Shown one piece after another: positions 8,858 to 18,805 of a stretch of DNA of 19,883 nucleotides (position 1 is its first letter; each line of letters starts with the position of its first letter). Location: contig JABYQS010000513.1 of NCBI GenBank assembly GCA_022592435.1, forward strand, positions 1 to 19,883, in the 5' to 3' direction. A program made the translations under genes and the position numbers. The DNA comes from Cerioporus squamosus. Taxonomy: Eukaryota > Basidiomycota > Agaricomycetes > Polyporales > Polyporaceae. The notes beneath the pieces are model-generated. The model searched no databases. It had not been told where the DNA came from and saw only the letters and a program-made list of their open reading frames with translations.

Positions 8858-10945
8858 TCACAGAATACTGATCACTTGTCTAGGTGTACCAAGCCACACG
8901 GCTTTGTCGCAGAACGGGGCAACGAACGTACCAACACGACGGTATGTGCTGCCTACGATAGGTGAGCTGTCGTCCACCGTCGTGCTATTGGTACTGAGTG
9001 GAACTATCACAAGGCCATAAACCGCACCTCGGCCTCCCAGTCTCACAATAGCAATAGAAACTTCGCATCCTGGCACAGAAAGATCCGAGCGCACATCTGG
9101 TCTGACATAGCCGATCTCTCCCCTGCTCGAGCGTGGACGGAACCACTTCGAGCCGGGCTCTAAGCTCTCCACTCCTTCAGGTCCTCCGTCTATTTCAAAC
9201 AACAAGGGCTCGATATCACCGCGACCCAAGTCTGCAGTCGGATCGCATACCGCCTTCCTGACCATCGCATCTAGCACAAGCTCACCTCCAGTCACCTCGC
9301 CATAGGGGCGATCAGGCCAGGCAAGTGTTACGTTGCAATGCCTGACCGAACAGAGGGCCACATCGTTGATCCCGCCGTCAGTGGCAGGCAGGATTGCCCC
9401 ATCAACGGCTGCCCAAGACCACGACGGTGCTCTGTAACGCTGTGGTCTGAGAGCGCACCGTTCCGAGGGGTTCACGAACCACAACAGGCCTCCAGGGAGC
9501 TGATGGTCCCACATCCCGCAGAGGTACGTGTCTTCCTGCCAAAAGTGATGGAACTGTTCGGCGACGCCAGAGAGCGCGAGCAGCCGGTCCCGGGGACTGG
9601 TGAGCGCCCTTGTTGTGTACAGGCGGACCATCTCCGCCCACGCGTCGTCGATGTCGCGGATCGCATCCGCTGGCCTGTCGGGCCCGGACGCAGGCATGAA
9701 CACCCAATCAGGAAGCCGGGGAATTCCATCAACGGGGTCGACGAAGCTCTGCGCGCCATTGACGTTCGTGTGCAACGTCTGGCACTCGTATTGCAGGGTA
9801 TGGGTACAGTAGAGCAGTGCGCGTGGGGATAGAACACGTTCCTCCAAACACCATGCACGCGTGTTTATAGGCTCAAATGGTGCCTCCTCCTCCCCCTGGA
9901 GTAGCATGGTTCCAACGGTACCATCAGGGCAGCGGAAAGGAAGTGGGACAGGGGCGGGATCCAGGACTGATCGGTCGTGCAAGAACCCGTCGCTGACCTT
10001 GCGAGCACTGGCCGCTATGATGGTGATGTACGCATTGCGGAAGACAGATTTGATCCTCGAGATTTCGACCGCCTTGTCCTCTTCGGAATCCTGGATGATG
10101 CAGAATGCATCCACCCACAGATATCGCAGGCCGAGCTTGTGAGTGACCGTGATGGCGTCGCGGATGGTACTCGGGATGTACTGCGTATCGAGTCCGCATG
10201 TATAGGAAGCGAGGTTCGTGGCGCTAGTGCGGTGGGGTTGGTCCTCTCCCCAGACGTAGCTCAGTGCGACATAGAAGTCTATGTCTGTGCGGTTGCTGAT
10301 GTACAGACGTGGATGGGCAGGGTCTGCGCAGTCAATGACCCGCGTTGGGAGAGTTGCCGGCACCGGAGGCGGACAACGCGGGTGGTGTTGAATGCAATCC
10401 TCGATGCAGCGCTTGGCGAGCGCGTAGGTGCTATACGTGTCCATTTCTCGTAAAACGTCGCGCTCAGGGATATAACGCGCGGCGTTGTCGTCTGGAAGGG
10501 CCACTACCAGGCTCTTGGGTCTCCACCAGACTGTATCGGCGAAGCGGATATCAAAGCGTAGAGGCGATTCGGAGGACCGCGGCTCGAAACGGAGAGAGAA
10601 TTGGAAGGTCTCATCCGGAGCTGGATCGTTCCACTTGCGGCCAGGACTATTGAAACGGTTACGGTGCAATCTTATCTCGTTGCAGACAAGTTCGCACCAT
10701 CTGCACCGAGACTCGATGGCTTGTTGCACCATTTGCTCCCAGGGCGGCGTGGTGTACTTGAATCCAGTTCCTTCGGGACTTGCTTCCGGTGAAGAGCCAG
10801 GCCCCCATGCGGCCTGGAAAGCGTCGAAGGAGAAGACGGTGTGCCAGCAGCTCTCGCAAACCAACTCTCTGGATGATCTCCATGTGAATTGAGGTACGGT
10901 TAGAGGCTGGTACTGAATGACTCACCTAGGAGACGGCAGTGCCAT
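8858..10945 (-). CDS. HET-domain (heterokaryon incompatibility) protein
   Basis: Exons 10945-10926 and 10868-8858 encode 676 aa. The large open frame begins at TTG, not ATG. Splicing a 57-nt intron (GTGAGT to CCAG) to the upstream ATG gives MALPSPRELVCESCWHTVF. The HET domain has its three blocks: YVALSYVWGE (~206-215), LRYLWVDAFCIIQDSEEDK (~254-272) with RNAYITIIAASA just after, and TRAWCLEERVLSPRALLYC (~363-381). A later APSWSWAAVDG (~507-517) is also typical of basidiomycete members. Cys pairs near the N-terminus (CESC ~11-14, CRWC ~62-65) could bind metal. In ascomycetes HET proteins trigger cell death after fusion of unlike strains; in Agaricomycetes large HET families exist with mostly unproven roles, and recent work relates the domain to TIR-like immune domains. 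There is no NACHT, WD or transmembrane extension, so it is a stand-alone HET protein. Frame intact. Confidence 0.96.
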
Positions 10946-11638
10946 GGAACCTGGACGTGTGGCCGCGGAGGTTACAGTTGCGACGATACGGATGCGCTGG
11001 AGGCTTCTGTGTCTGCGGGACGTTGAGCGATCACACCTTGGAGGCAGATGAATCTCAGTTGACCTGGAGGAAGTTGTGTCACTATAGCTGCAGTAGCCAA
11101 CTCGAACGGCAACCACAGACTACAGTCGCTGTGGGTACTTTCAGCTCGTACAAGATGTCCTATATCGATGGAGCAGGCACTGGTGCGAGGGTACTGGTAT
11201 CCAGTGTAAAACAAGCTCAGCCAGCACGCGCTGCCTAGTGACTGCGGGCGTTACACTGACAGTACTGATAGCCGCAAGTAAGTGTCGTAAGTCTCGGTAA
11301 TCCAGAAGTGACCCCATGTGAACGTACGGATAATTAGTGAGTAGTGACTACTAGTAGCAAGTAAGTAGTAGTGGGTCAAGTACTTGGCAACTTCGATCAT
11401 GTCGGTTTGTCCCGGCGTGGTTGTATGTTCGTCGGAGTCTTAGAGGCAGTGGAGGGTGGGGATGGCGCCTTCAGGTCTCTTCAATGCACAGAGTAGGCTC
11501 ACAGTAGAGGAATGAATAAGTACATTGTTATTCTCCTGTGGGGCTCGCGCGAGCTCTGATCACGCTCGAGCGTACGCGTCGGAATTGATCAGTAGTCGTC
11601 AAGTAGTCGTATAACACCGTCAATGACTCGTTGCCATT
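10946..11638. other. Intergenic, HET upstream region and LRR-gene downstream region
   Basis: About 690 bp with no recognisable gene. It should hold the HET promoter and the 3' UTR of the LRR-like gene. Two 10-bp perfect palindromes lie close together, CTACTAGTAG at 11348-11357 and CAAGTACTTG at 11377-11386, with AAGTAAGTAGTAG between them at 11359-11371. No TATA box is convincing. Confidence 0.55.
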
Positions 11639-12967
11639 TCACAAGTCTGTAATCTGCACCGAATCCACATGCGCCAACAGCTTGCCCTCCCATCCCTTGT
11701 TACTCGCTCCAGCAAAGTCATACGTCGGCTGCCCATACCGATCCTTCCCCTTCGGAATCACCTGCGCCTGCAGCGTGAGCTCCAGCCGCCGCAGCCTGCC
11801 CCCACTCCGATCGCGGTACCTCAACGCCTGCAGCACAATATCCATCAATGCAGGCGTGAACGTCGTCTGGCGTATCGCAACGCCCTCCAAGTGAGGACAG
11901 AGCACCCGATGCGCCTGCATCAACCCTTCCGGTGGAGACGCGATTGCTTCCAGCAGCGCGCGCGCCGTGTGGCCGGGCCCCGGGTCGACGATGGTGAGCT
12001 GACGTATACCCACGGTGCCGAGGAAGACGTTGACCAGGGCGCGATGTTCGACCCCGACAGGTGTGCCCGTACACTCGAGTGTGGTCAGAGCTCGCGCGAG
12101 CCCCAGGATCGCCCCGGCCGCGGCGACGACGGCGCTGTATGAAACCCCGTAGATCGCCGGTTGAGTATCCGGGCGCAGGCGGAGGGTGGAGTGCACCTCG
12201 AGGACGAGCTGGCCTTGGCGTCCGCTACAGACGAGCCGGACTGTGTCCTCGGACAGCTCGAGCTTCGCCGTGGTGGTGTCGGTGAGGATGGGGTAGTACA
12301 GGTCGGGCCGCCCCTGGGGAAGCATAGCGAGGAAGGCGTTGAATTTGCTGGGCTGGCGCTCGAAACGAGTGTTGCCGTGCAACCCGCCGATTATGGCGTT
12401 CTTTGGGAGTTGGCGCAGGTGATGGAGGAGCCGTGCTGTCTGCTGTGGGGTGTCTCGTACGCACAACTCCTTCAGTGCCCGCATGGTAACGGGCGACCGG
12501 CGGGAAGGCTGGTCGTTGAATGCCATGGAGAGGTAGTTGTCGAGCGTGAGCCGTGTCAGTCGGGCGCTGGTATCGAGTAGATCCAGCAAACCGTTGAAGG
12601 TGCTTGTCGCGGGCTGCTCGGGGAAGTTGCGCAACTCGACAGTGAACAAGTTGCCCAGGGATGTGCACTTCAGACCGATTCCATCAAGAGACAGTGCCGT
12701 AAGAGCAGGGAAGCGTTGTGGAGAGTACTCGAAGATCAAGTCCGAGTGCGGAAGACCTCCGGGTATGATGTTGAAGGCGATCGAGCTCAACTTTGGCATA
12801 GGTGCCTGGAGGAAGTTCAGGAAAGCCTGATGAGTGAACTGGAAGCCGGTGATTTGGACATCAATCCCGCTTAGCTGCGAGGCGTATGGCAACACATCTG
12901 ACATCGTGTTGAACGTCAACGTCCTTTGGCTGCCCAGGAAGGCGGTGATTTTCGTAGAGGACGTCAT
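11639..12967 (-). CDS. LRR-like protein of the basidiomycete F-box family, lacking the F-box
   Basis: One uninterrupted exon, ATG at 12967, 442 aa. I do not recognise a named gene. The sequence has the irregular leucine-rich pattern of Agaricomycete F-box-associated proteins: MPKLSSIAFNI, RFPALTALSLDGIGL, LTRLTLDNYLSMAFND, ALKELCVRD, RRLELTLQAQVI. These average 25-40 residues apart and suggest a solenoid. Such proteins usually carry an F-box near the N-terminus to bind Skp1 in an SCF ubiquitin ligase; here the frame starts inside the LRR part. No ATG occurs on the coding strand between an ATATAT motif at 13115-13110 and the start, so the short form may be the real product. A missed upstream exon joined at the CTTCCAG before the ATG is possible. 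No signal peptide or membrane helix is seen. Confidence 0.65.
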   Translation of the reverse strand: MTSSTKITAFLGSQRTLTFNTMSDVLPYASQLSGIDVQITGFQFTHQAFLNFLQAPMPKLSSIAFNIIPGGLPHSDLIFEYSPQRFPALTALSLDGIGLKCTSLGNLFTVELRNFPEQPATSTFNGLLDLLDTSARLTRLTLDNYLSMAFNDQPSRRSPVTMRALKELCVRDTPQQTARLLHHLRQLPKNAIIGGLHGNTRFERQPSKFNAFLAMLPQGRPDLYYPILTDTTTAKLELSEDTVRLVCSGRQGQLVLEVHSTLRLRPDTQPAIYGVSYSAVVAAAGAILGLARALTTLECTGTPVGVEHRALVNVFLGTVGIRQLTIVDPGPGHTARALLEAIASPPEGLMQAHRVLCPHLEGVAIRQTTFTPALMDIVLQALRYRDRSGGRLRRLELTLQAQVIPKGKDRYGQPTYDFAGASNKGWEGKLLAHVDSVQITDL

Positions 12968-13425
12968 GTTGTATCTGGAAGGGGCGAACAGAGTGACACA
13001 GTGGTTCAGTAGTCCGACGTGAAACGGATATAGGATGCGCTCAACTTGTTTTCCACTGCGATACAGGTGGGGAATGTCGATGGCGGAGGACGTTGCGGAG
13101 GATCGACTGATATATGGCCAGCAGCTTTGTCCTCGCTCGGCCCTTCACCCTTCGCTTTGATCATGTCGGCCGGAAGTCATTGTCACACCAAGTGGTGCGC
13201 GATCCAAGCGTCTTCAAACAAGGCAGGTCCAAGCGATGCGTATCTGTGGCCAGTGGCTCAGTCACAAAGAGATAGCATTGATACACCACTCCGTACACGG
13301 TGGCAACATGGTTGCAACGACCAGTGCAACGGTCATGACAATACGCTGAGCTTGACCCTGCTAGAGCACTATCAGCAAGCATTACAGACCGACTCTGAGT
13401 GGCACTGCCACGAATTGACCTACGT
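12968..13425 (-). promoter_or_regulatory. Upstream region of the LRR-like gene
   Basis: A 458-bp gap between tandem minus-strand genes. A TATA-like ATATAT at 13110-13115 lies about 145 bp before the LRR ATG. No other gene is evident. It also contains the 3' UTR of the F-box gene, whose stop is at 13426-13428. Confidence 0.4.
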
Positions 13426-14515
13426 TCAGAAGAGATACTCCTCCGTCCAACACCCAGCATTCCCCTCCACGCGCTGCATCCACTCCTCCCTAGCCTTCCT
13501 GATGCAACGGCGAGGCGCGGTTTCGGTCTCTTCCTTGGTGAAGACAGGTCCTAGCGGATCATGCCAGGCGAAGATATGGAAACGCAATCCAGGTCGGGCC
13601 TTCTCCGCGCAGGCCCTGAGCTCGGCAGGCAGCCGACGGTGGCGGTCCTGTCCCTGCGGGTCCCCGAGGGAATACCTCATGTGTGTCGGTTGCACCATGA
13701 CTTGCCGAAGGTGAGGGAGTATAAGCGAGTGGTCCTCGGAGGACGACAGACCTGCGACAGCTCATCGTAAGTGAGCAAAGAGTAGCGGGATATGATACGG
13801 GATGGGCGAGCTCACCCGTCACGAGCTTGAGCGAATTCATAGTAGCCGTGTCGGCGTAGTGCATCCCAGAGCACCGGAAATGCGCGAGACGGGACGCATG
13901 GTGCGCGAACTGGCAGAGATCCACAGGGCGGCCGTGGAAGAACTCCACGAGATGCAGCCGTTCCAACTGGGGAAACATGGGCTGACAAGTGTCCTCGAGG
14001 CGCAGGAACTCAGGCACCCCGTCGACGAGTGTCAGCTCGCGCAACCGCGGGAACGCGCAGTTGACGCTCGGGACGTTCTTCCACTCTCCACGGATGAAGG
14101 TGAACGTCTCTAGGCCTGGGGCGAGCTGCTCCATCAGGGCGCAAACAGTAGCGCCATGACGCTCACCAAGATCGCGGAGGTTTCGGAAATGCTCCTCGTA
14201 GGCGTGGGCGGCATTGTACAGCGAAGGCCGGGGCTTGCGGTAGATGGGCTCGCCTTCGATGGGAAGGAGGGAGAGGAACAGGTGCCGAACGCGTGGGTAG
14301 GTATCGGGAAGGCGGTGCCTTTGCTCCATGTAGACGTCGAGAAACTTTGCGAATGCCTCTGGGTCGGAGGATAGAGAGACAGTATGGAAGCGTGCAGGAT
14401 GGGCCGCGTCGCGGGTGCGTTTTGATACAAGGGAGAGCGAGCAGCCTGTAAGGCCTCCATCCGTGCACGCGAGGTACGCAATCTCGGTGACGAGCTCGAC
14501 GGGAAGAGAGTCCAT
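13426..14515 (-). CDS. F-box protein (basidiomycete type)
   Basis: Exons 14515-13816 and 13751-13426 (intron 64 nt) encode 341 aa. I start at ATG 14515, giving MDSLPVELVTEIAYLACTD; the frame upstream to 14539 opens only with GTG. An F-box-like helix pair occupies ~1-45: LPVELVTEIA, then SLSLVSKRTRDAAHPARFHTV, the usual basidiomycete pattern of Leu-Pro, hydrophobic positions and a Val/Cys-Ser-Arg turn. The remainder has scattered LRR-like segments such as FPRLRELTLVDGV and FPQLERLHLVEF. Exon 2 contributes the conserved-looking end, including LPHLRQVMVQPTHMRYSLGD and TEEYLF. It probably binds Skp1 as an SCF substrate adaptor; the substrate is unknown. It lies in tandem with the LRR-like gene downstream. 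Frame intact. The F-box assignment rests on pattern and has not been tested with a profile. Confidence 0.8.
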
Positions 14516-15438
14516 AGTCGTGGTGAGATAGGAGTTCACTGTTGGCTGACAATACTTCGATAAGCAACGTTTTGGGGTGAGCGTGAAGCTTCTATGAGAT
14601 ATAGGGCAGGTCGGTCAGTCGCGTTGTGACATAGTGCTGGTCATCCCAGACAAGAGTTTCCAAGATGCGCTCACGGTGATCAACGGGCAAGTGTGATGGT
14701 AATGCTAAACGGCCAGACGGGGAACACAGGGAAAGCACGAAGATGCGTTTCGATTTCGGCGAGCTTCGGTATTTAACCGACAGCGTCAAAAGGTGACGCG
14801 ACTTAGTCGCATGCTCCATCTGTGGAGAGGAGGGCGGCAATAGAGTAAGTCAAGTGGCCTCATGGTGCAGTGAATACATACATACATTACATACCTTACC
14901 ACGGGTTTGGCTCCGTACTGGGAGCGAGGCTAGCGTCGATCTGTGACACGTCAGCTGAAAGTCCCTGCCAAGAGTAGATTTCACGTCAAAGTGTATTCTG
15001 AGCGTAACGGGCAGAGGGTAAGTACACACGACTTACGCCTAGGCTAGGCCAGATGCTGCAGTAATGCCGAAGTGATGAACTACCACCGCTGTCGAGTTGA
15101 GGTATAAGTGAGCAAGAACGCTTCCCACACGACATACCTTAGCACAGTGACCGATGATCACGCGAATGTTTCCATCGTCGTGTGTGTAGGTCAGAGAGCA
15201 ACAGAGACATAAATTCCGAAAGAGTCCGTGAAACACGTACTGAATCAACAGACTAGAGCCACACCTCCACGTTCACTAGCCTACAACAATCCGCCGTGCC
15301 AGCGTCTCCAAGGGTCCTGGATCTAAGGTATCACACGAACCAAGACGGTATGCGGTAGGTATGCTCTATGCATAGGGTGATATATAGACTGACGGCGTCG
15401 CAGAGCCGGAGCAGGCTCTTTTGGGTGTGAGCTCGAGC
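14516..15438. other. Intergenic region between the F-box and NADH dehydrogenase genes
   Basis: About 920 bp with no recognisable gene. The F-box promoter should be here; a TATA-like TTAAATA on the minus strand at ~14769-14777 is one candidate. A short TACA-rich run (TACATACATACATTACATAC) occurs near 14876-14896. An 18-bp perfect palindrome begins at 15426 and runs into the end of the next gene. Confidence 0.5.
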
Positions 15439-15443
15439 TCACA
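15426..15443. repeat. 18-bp perfect palindrome over a stop codon
   Basis: TGTGAGCTCGAGCTCACA is its own reverse complement. It covers the TGA stop of the NADH dehydrogenase gene (15439-15441 read on the minus strand) and the first bases of its 3' UTR. In RNA it could pair only as a tight hairpin or as a dimer; a protein-binding or chance origin is equally possible. Confidence 0.85.
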
Positions 15444-17952
15444 AACGAGACAAGTCGCGTCCCCATATTCCCCTATGCCACACGCACATCAGTTTCATAA
15501 TACACGCCCTGGAGTGAAGCACGTACCTCACAACCCAGTCGATCATCAACAGCGCCCGCGTTCGCATGCTGACCTGTTCACTCCAGTACACGCTCCGCCA
15601 CGCATACATGGCCGCCAGGCCACCCATGAAGCTGAACCGGCCCAGATCGAATACCGCTGCGTTCCCGATGTACGCGAGCGAGCCAAGATGGTAGTACCGG
15701 AACGGTGCTGCGACCGCTTCGTCGCCCTCATCCATGACCAACCCATTCGCCTCGAGCACGGATCGGCGCTGGGCGAGCTTGGACAGCTTCTTCCCGAGGT
15801 ACTTGCCCTGCTGTGACGCTACCTGTGCCGTCTGCAGATGTCCACGAGCGTGAGGCGAGGGTACACAGGCGGATAAGTCACAAGAAGACGTACCGCGGGC
15901 AGTGCTGTGATCTTGTTGCCAATCTCCTGGAGAAGGACCGCGAGCTCGTTCAGGTTGAGCGAGTTGTCCGCGTCCGAGTCGTAGAGGTCGAACAGCTCCC
16001 GGACCTTCATGAGCTGCTCCTCCGCCATCGGAATGCGCTTTTTGATCCGCTGAACCATAACCTGCCACTCGTCATAGTCGATCTTGCCATCCTTGTTCTT
16101 GTCCGCCTCGTCCACGAGCTCCAGGAGGTAGCTCACGATCGACGTCTCGATCGTGCTCGCGTCGCCAATCGCGTACACGGTGCCGAGCGGCGCGCCCTTG
16201 ACACGCAGGTGCGCATCCACCTCAATGGCTTTCTTGTGCACCTGGTTCGGCAGCAGGTCCGACACGCGCTTCGTGAACGGGTTCATCGCGATGCCCGTGC
16301 TCCACAGCACGAAGTTCGTTGGGATCTCAAACGTCTCGACCTTGCCGTCGGGCGTGCGCCGGGTGTATGCCACCTTGTCGTGGTCGACGGACGAGACGCG
16401 CGCCATGGTAATGAGGTCGATCTGGTCCCGACTGAACTTCTCTTCGGCGAATCGCGAGATCGCTTCGGAGTACTGACAGTTGGGCATCAGCAGAGCAGAC
16501 AGCGACGACGAGGGCGTATGCGCACCGTGTTCAGGATGTGCTCGCGACTCTGGATGACGTGAATGGACACTTCCTTTCTGCAGATCTTCGGGAACTACGA
16601 AGCGCGAAGTCCGTGAGCGAGCGAATTGGAGTGTCGCCGCAAACTCACGTAGTTCATCAGGTCTTCCTGGCACAGGTCGTAGATCTCGGCCGCAGTCTCG
16701 ACACCGGTAGGACCACCACCGCAGACAACGAAGCTGAGCAGTTTCTTCCGCTCCTCGGGCGTTGTCGTGGGCAGAGAGGCAGCTTCGAAGTTGTCTGGCA
16801 GTAATATGACGCGTCAATCGGGCGAAAACAGAGGCCAAACGCGTTGCACGCACCAATTATGCGTTTCCTAATGGCTTGCGCGTCGCTAACCGTCTTCAGC
16901 TGGAAGCAGTGTTCCAGCCCAGGCACGCCGTGGGTGCTCGACGTCGAACCAACCGCGATGATCAGCTTGTCATACCTGCGAAGCTGTGTGTCAGACAGAC
17001 CACTAAGGACGAGGATGGCATTCACGTACGGGATGTACATGCGCTGGTCCCTGATGCCGTTGGGTGAGATGGTCTCGACCTCGAGGAGGCGCTCGGACAT
17101 GACAAGGTCAACAGCGCGCGCATTGATGAGGTGGCCGCGGAGGCGGGCTGCGATCTTGCGAAGGGGTTCGACCAGGGAGCGGACGGAGACGGTTCCAACC
17201 GCGGCGGCTACGGACATATGCGTCAACGGGTCGCTCGCCGGATTTCCCAAGCAAGCCTCGGACAGCCGTCCTTACGGAAGAATAGAAGCACGAACAGAGA
17301 GAAGACTCACAAGGTAGTAGTGGGGTGAAGGTCGTGTAAGTCTCGGGAGAGACAATCGTGACGTGGTAGTCCCCGGGGTTGAGTTTGTCAAGAACGCCGA
17401 CAGCCTGTGATGCATGATATAAGAATGCGAACGGCGTAGGATCGTAGTGAAAAGTACGCACACCCAGCCCCACCAACGATCACCAGGTGAGGCTTCTCCG
17501 CGAGGCCGCGGTTCTCGTCGTCCTCCCAGTCGCTGAGTAAAGTGGACAGGATGGGCAGGTTCTTGGGCCCGCCGCGTTCGGTTTGTAATGCGCGCGGCGC
17601 AATGGCACGCCGTCGACGTGCTATCAAGAACGGTTCAGTACGAGCGCAACGAAATTGCGCATGCACTCACTCGGTCGTGATACGTGAAGGCATCGTGGAG
17701 GAAGATAGCACCCGTCAAGACCACGCATCCCACCACCGTCGACCCAATGAGAAAGAAGGTGTACTTGGCCGCTGTTCGAGCGCGCCGTATGAGCTTGGAC
17801 GAGGAGGCGGATTCGGGAGCAGTAGCATATGTTCTCGCTAGAAGAGGCCTATGGAGCGCGGAGGAGGCCAGGCGAGAATAAGAGGTCGGGGCTAGTCTGT
17901 GGAGAGCCGGTGCATGTGACGTCCTCTTCGCGATGGATGATGCCCGGAACAT
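15439..17952 (-). CDS. NDE1: External alternative NADH:ubiquinone oxidoreductase with EF-hands; frame broken in exon 2
   Basis: Single-subunit NADH dehydrogenase of the outer face of the inner mitochondrial membrane; it passes electrons from cytosolic NADH to ubiquinone without pumping protons. Exons: 17952-17671, 17620-17462, 17404-17311, 17207-17030, 16975-16854, 16794-16649, 16594-16526, 16472-15894, 15831-15527, 15472-15439 (about 655 aa). Residues 1-45 are an Arg-rich presequence; 65-85 a membrane helix. Exon 2 has ERGGPKNLPIL and LVIVGG, exon 3 the DYHVTIVSPETYTTFTPLLP region, exon 6 the second Rossmann loop GGGPTGVE. Exon 8 carries FVLWSTGIAMNPF, VYAIGDAS and two calcium loops (DKNKDGKIDYDE at 16103-16068; DSDADNSLNLNE at 15980-15945). 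The end GIWGRDLSRL is the family's quinone/membrane-binding tail. Start at 17952 is the first ATG; the frame upstream opens only with TTG. Exon 2 as given cannot be read through: single-base losses near 17605 and in the GGGWG loop create a stop at 17482-17480. Assembly error or recent pseudogene. The symbol is by family. Confidence 0.93.
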
Positions 17953-18677
17953 GGCCGCCGCTGTGTTAGAGAGCGAGCAGGACGTCGCGGCGTCGTCGAG
18001 ATGCGTGTATGAGATGAACAAGAGATGAGGAGGTCGGGTACTAGTCTGGTCGCGCGCCTGCCGCGCGACGGCAGCGCATATGCGCGCATGATGTCACTAC
18101 GTGCTATATTCGTGCGCGCCCTCCGCGCCACCGCGCCTTCAACCACTCTTCCACCTTTTCGATCCGTGGTCTTTGCTTGGTTCATATAGCTCAAGCTCCG
18201 GGAATAAACTCGTTCACATGCGAGACGAGCGAGTCATTCTAACGAGCGACTGATCGAAATTTAGGGAGCTTGTGGATACTTCAAGTTAGGCCCCCAGACA
18301 TGGCATCCACTGGCGACTGCTCGTGTCACTGGCAGTGCACTATTCGAGGCGCAGCGCGTTCCTCAGCTTATGGGGGTGATGATGCAGAAGCTCATGCTCC
18401 CTCGAGGTCGAAACTGATTGTTGTGGATTCAGCGGCACCCAAGGGAAGACCTGTTTTGGTAAGTATACAGCTTAGACCATGTCCAGCTTGGGCAGGAGGA
18501 GGAGCTTGGACTCAGACGTCTCTTGCCGACTATGGCCATGCTCCGGAGCATTTGGTCGCTTTGTCCCATCCTCGTATTGCTGCTTCGCTTTGGCATACCT
18601 GTCTCTCGCTTTCCATGACCGCAGACGGCAAGTGGTTGGATTTGTTCTCCAGCCATGGTGTCCAATGCCGGGTGCGA
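17953..18677. other. Divergent intergenic region
   Basis: Roughly 730 bp upstream of both the NADH dehydrogenase gene (minus) and the right-edge LRR gene (plus). It should contain the two promoters. No gene is recognisable; open frames here are short or lack family features. A small direct repeat, ACGAGCGA, is present near 18224 and 18241. Confidence 0.5.
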
Positions 18678-18684
18678 TATAAAA
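18678..18684 (+). promoter_or_regulatory. TATA box of the right-edge LRR gene
   Basis: TATAAAA, a consensus TATA element, 128 bp before the ATG at 18806. Transcription would be expected to start around 18705-18715. An intron from GTACGC (18752) to CTTCAG (18805) would then lie in the 5' UTR. Confidence 0.55.
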
Positions 18685-18805
18685 GCCACGACTTCCTGGC
18701 TTCATGCCCTTCAATCCTCAGCTGCCTCCCTCCCTAGATCCTCTTTCAGTGGTACGCAGGTTCCTGATCTCTCCGTTGCATGTGTACGCTGATACATACC
18801 TTCAG

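Noticed and set aside
13559..13815. C-terminal extension of the F-box protein by read-through
   Set aside because: Past the GTGAGC donor at 13815 the frame turns into unconserved sequence. Splicing to 13751 gives a coherent C-terminus with an orderly stop at 13426.
14592..14840. Minus-strand open frame upstream of the F-box gene
   Set aside because: It opens with TTG, is short, and lies where the F-box promoter should be; no homology is recognisable.
17611..17680. Rescue of the NADH dehydrogenase frame by another exon 1 donor (GTGCAT at 17664)
   Set aside because: It would fix the first frame change but lose HVDGVP, and no donor or acceptor choice fixes the second change at the GGGWG loop.
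17953..18021. Longer N-terminus for the NADH dehydrogenase
   Set aside because: That frame opens only with TTG; the first ATG at 17952 gives a proper Arg-rich presequence.
18270..18737. 155-codon plus-strand open frame in the divergent intergenic region
   Set aside because: It overlaps the TATA box, shows no family pattern and has biased composition typical of a chance frame.
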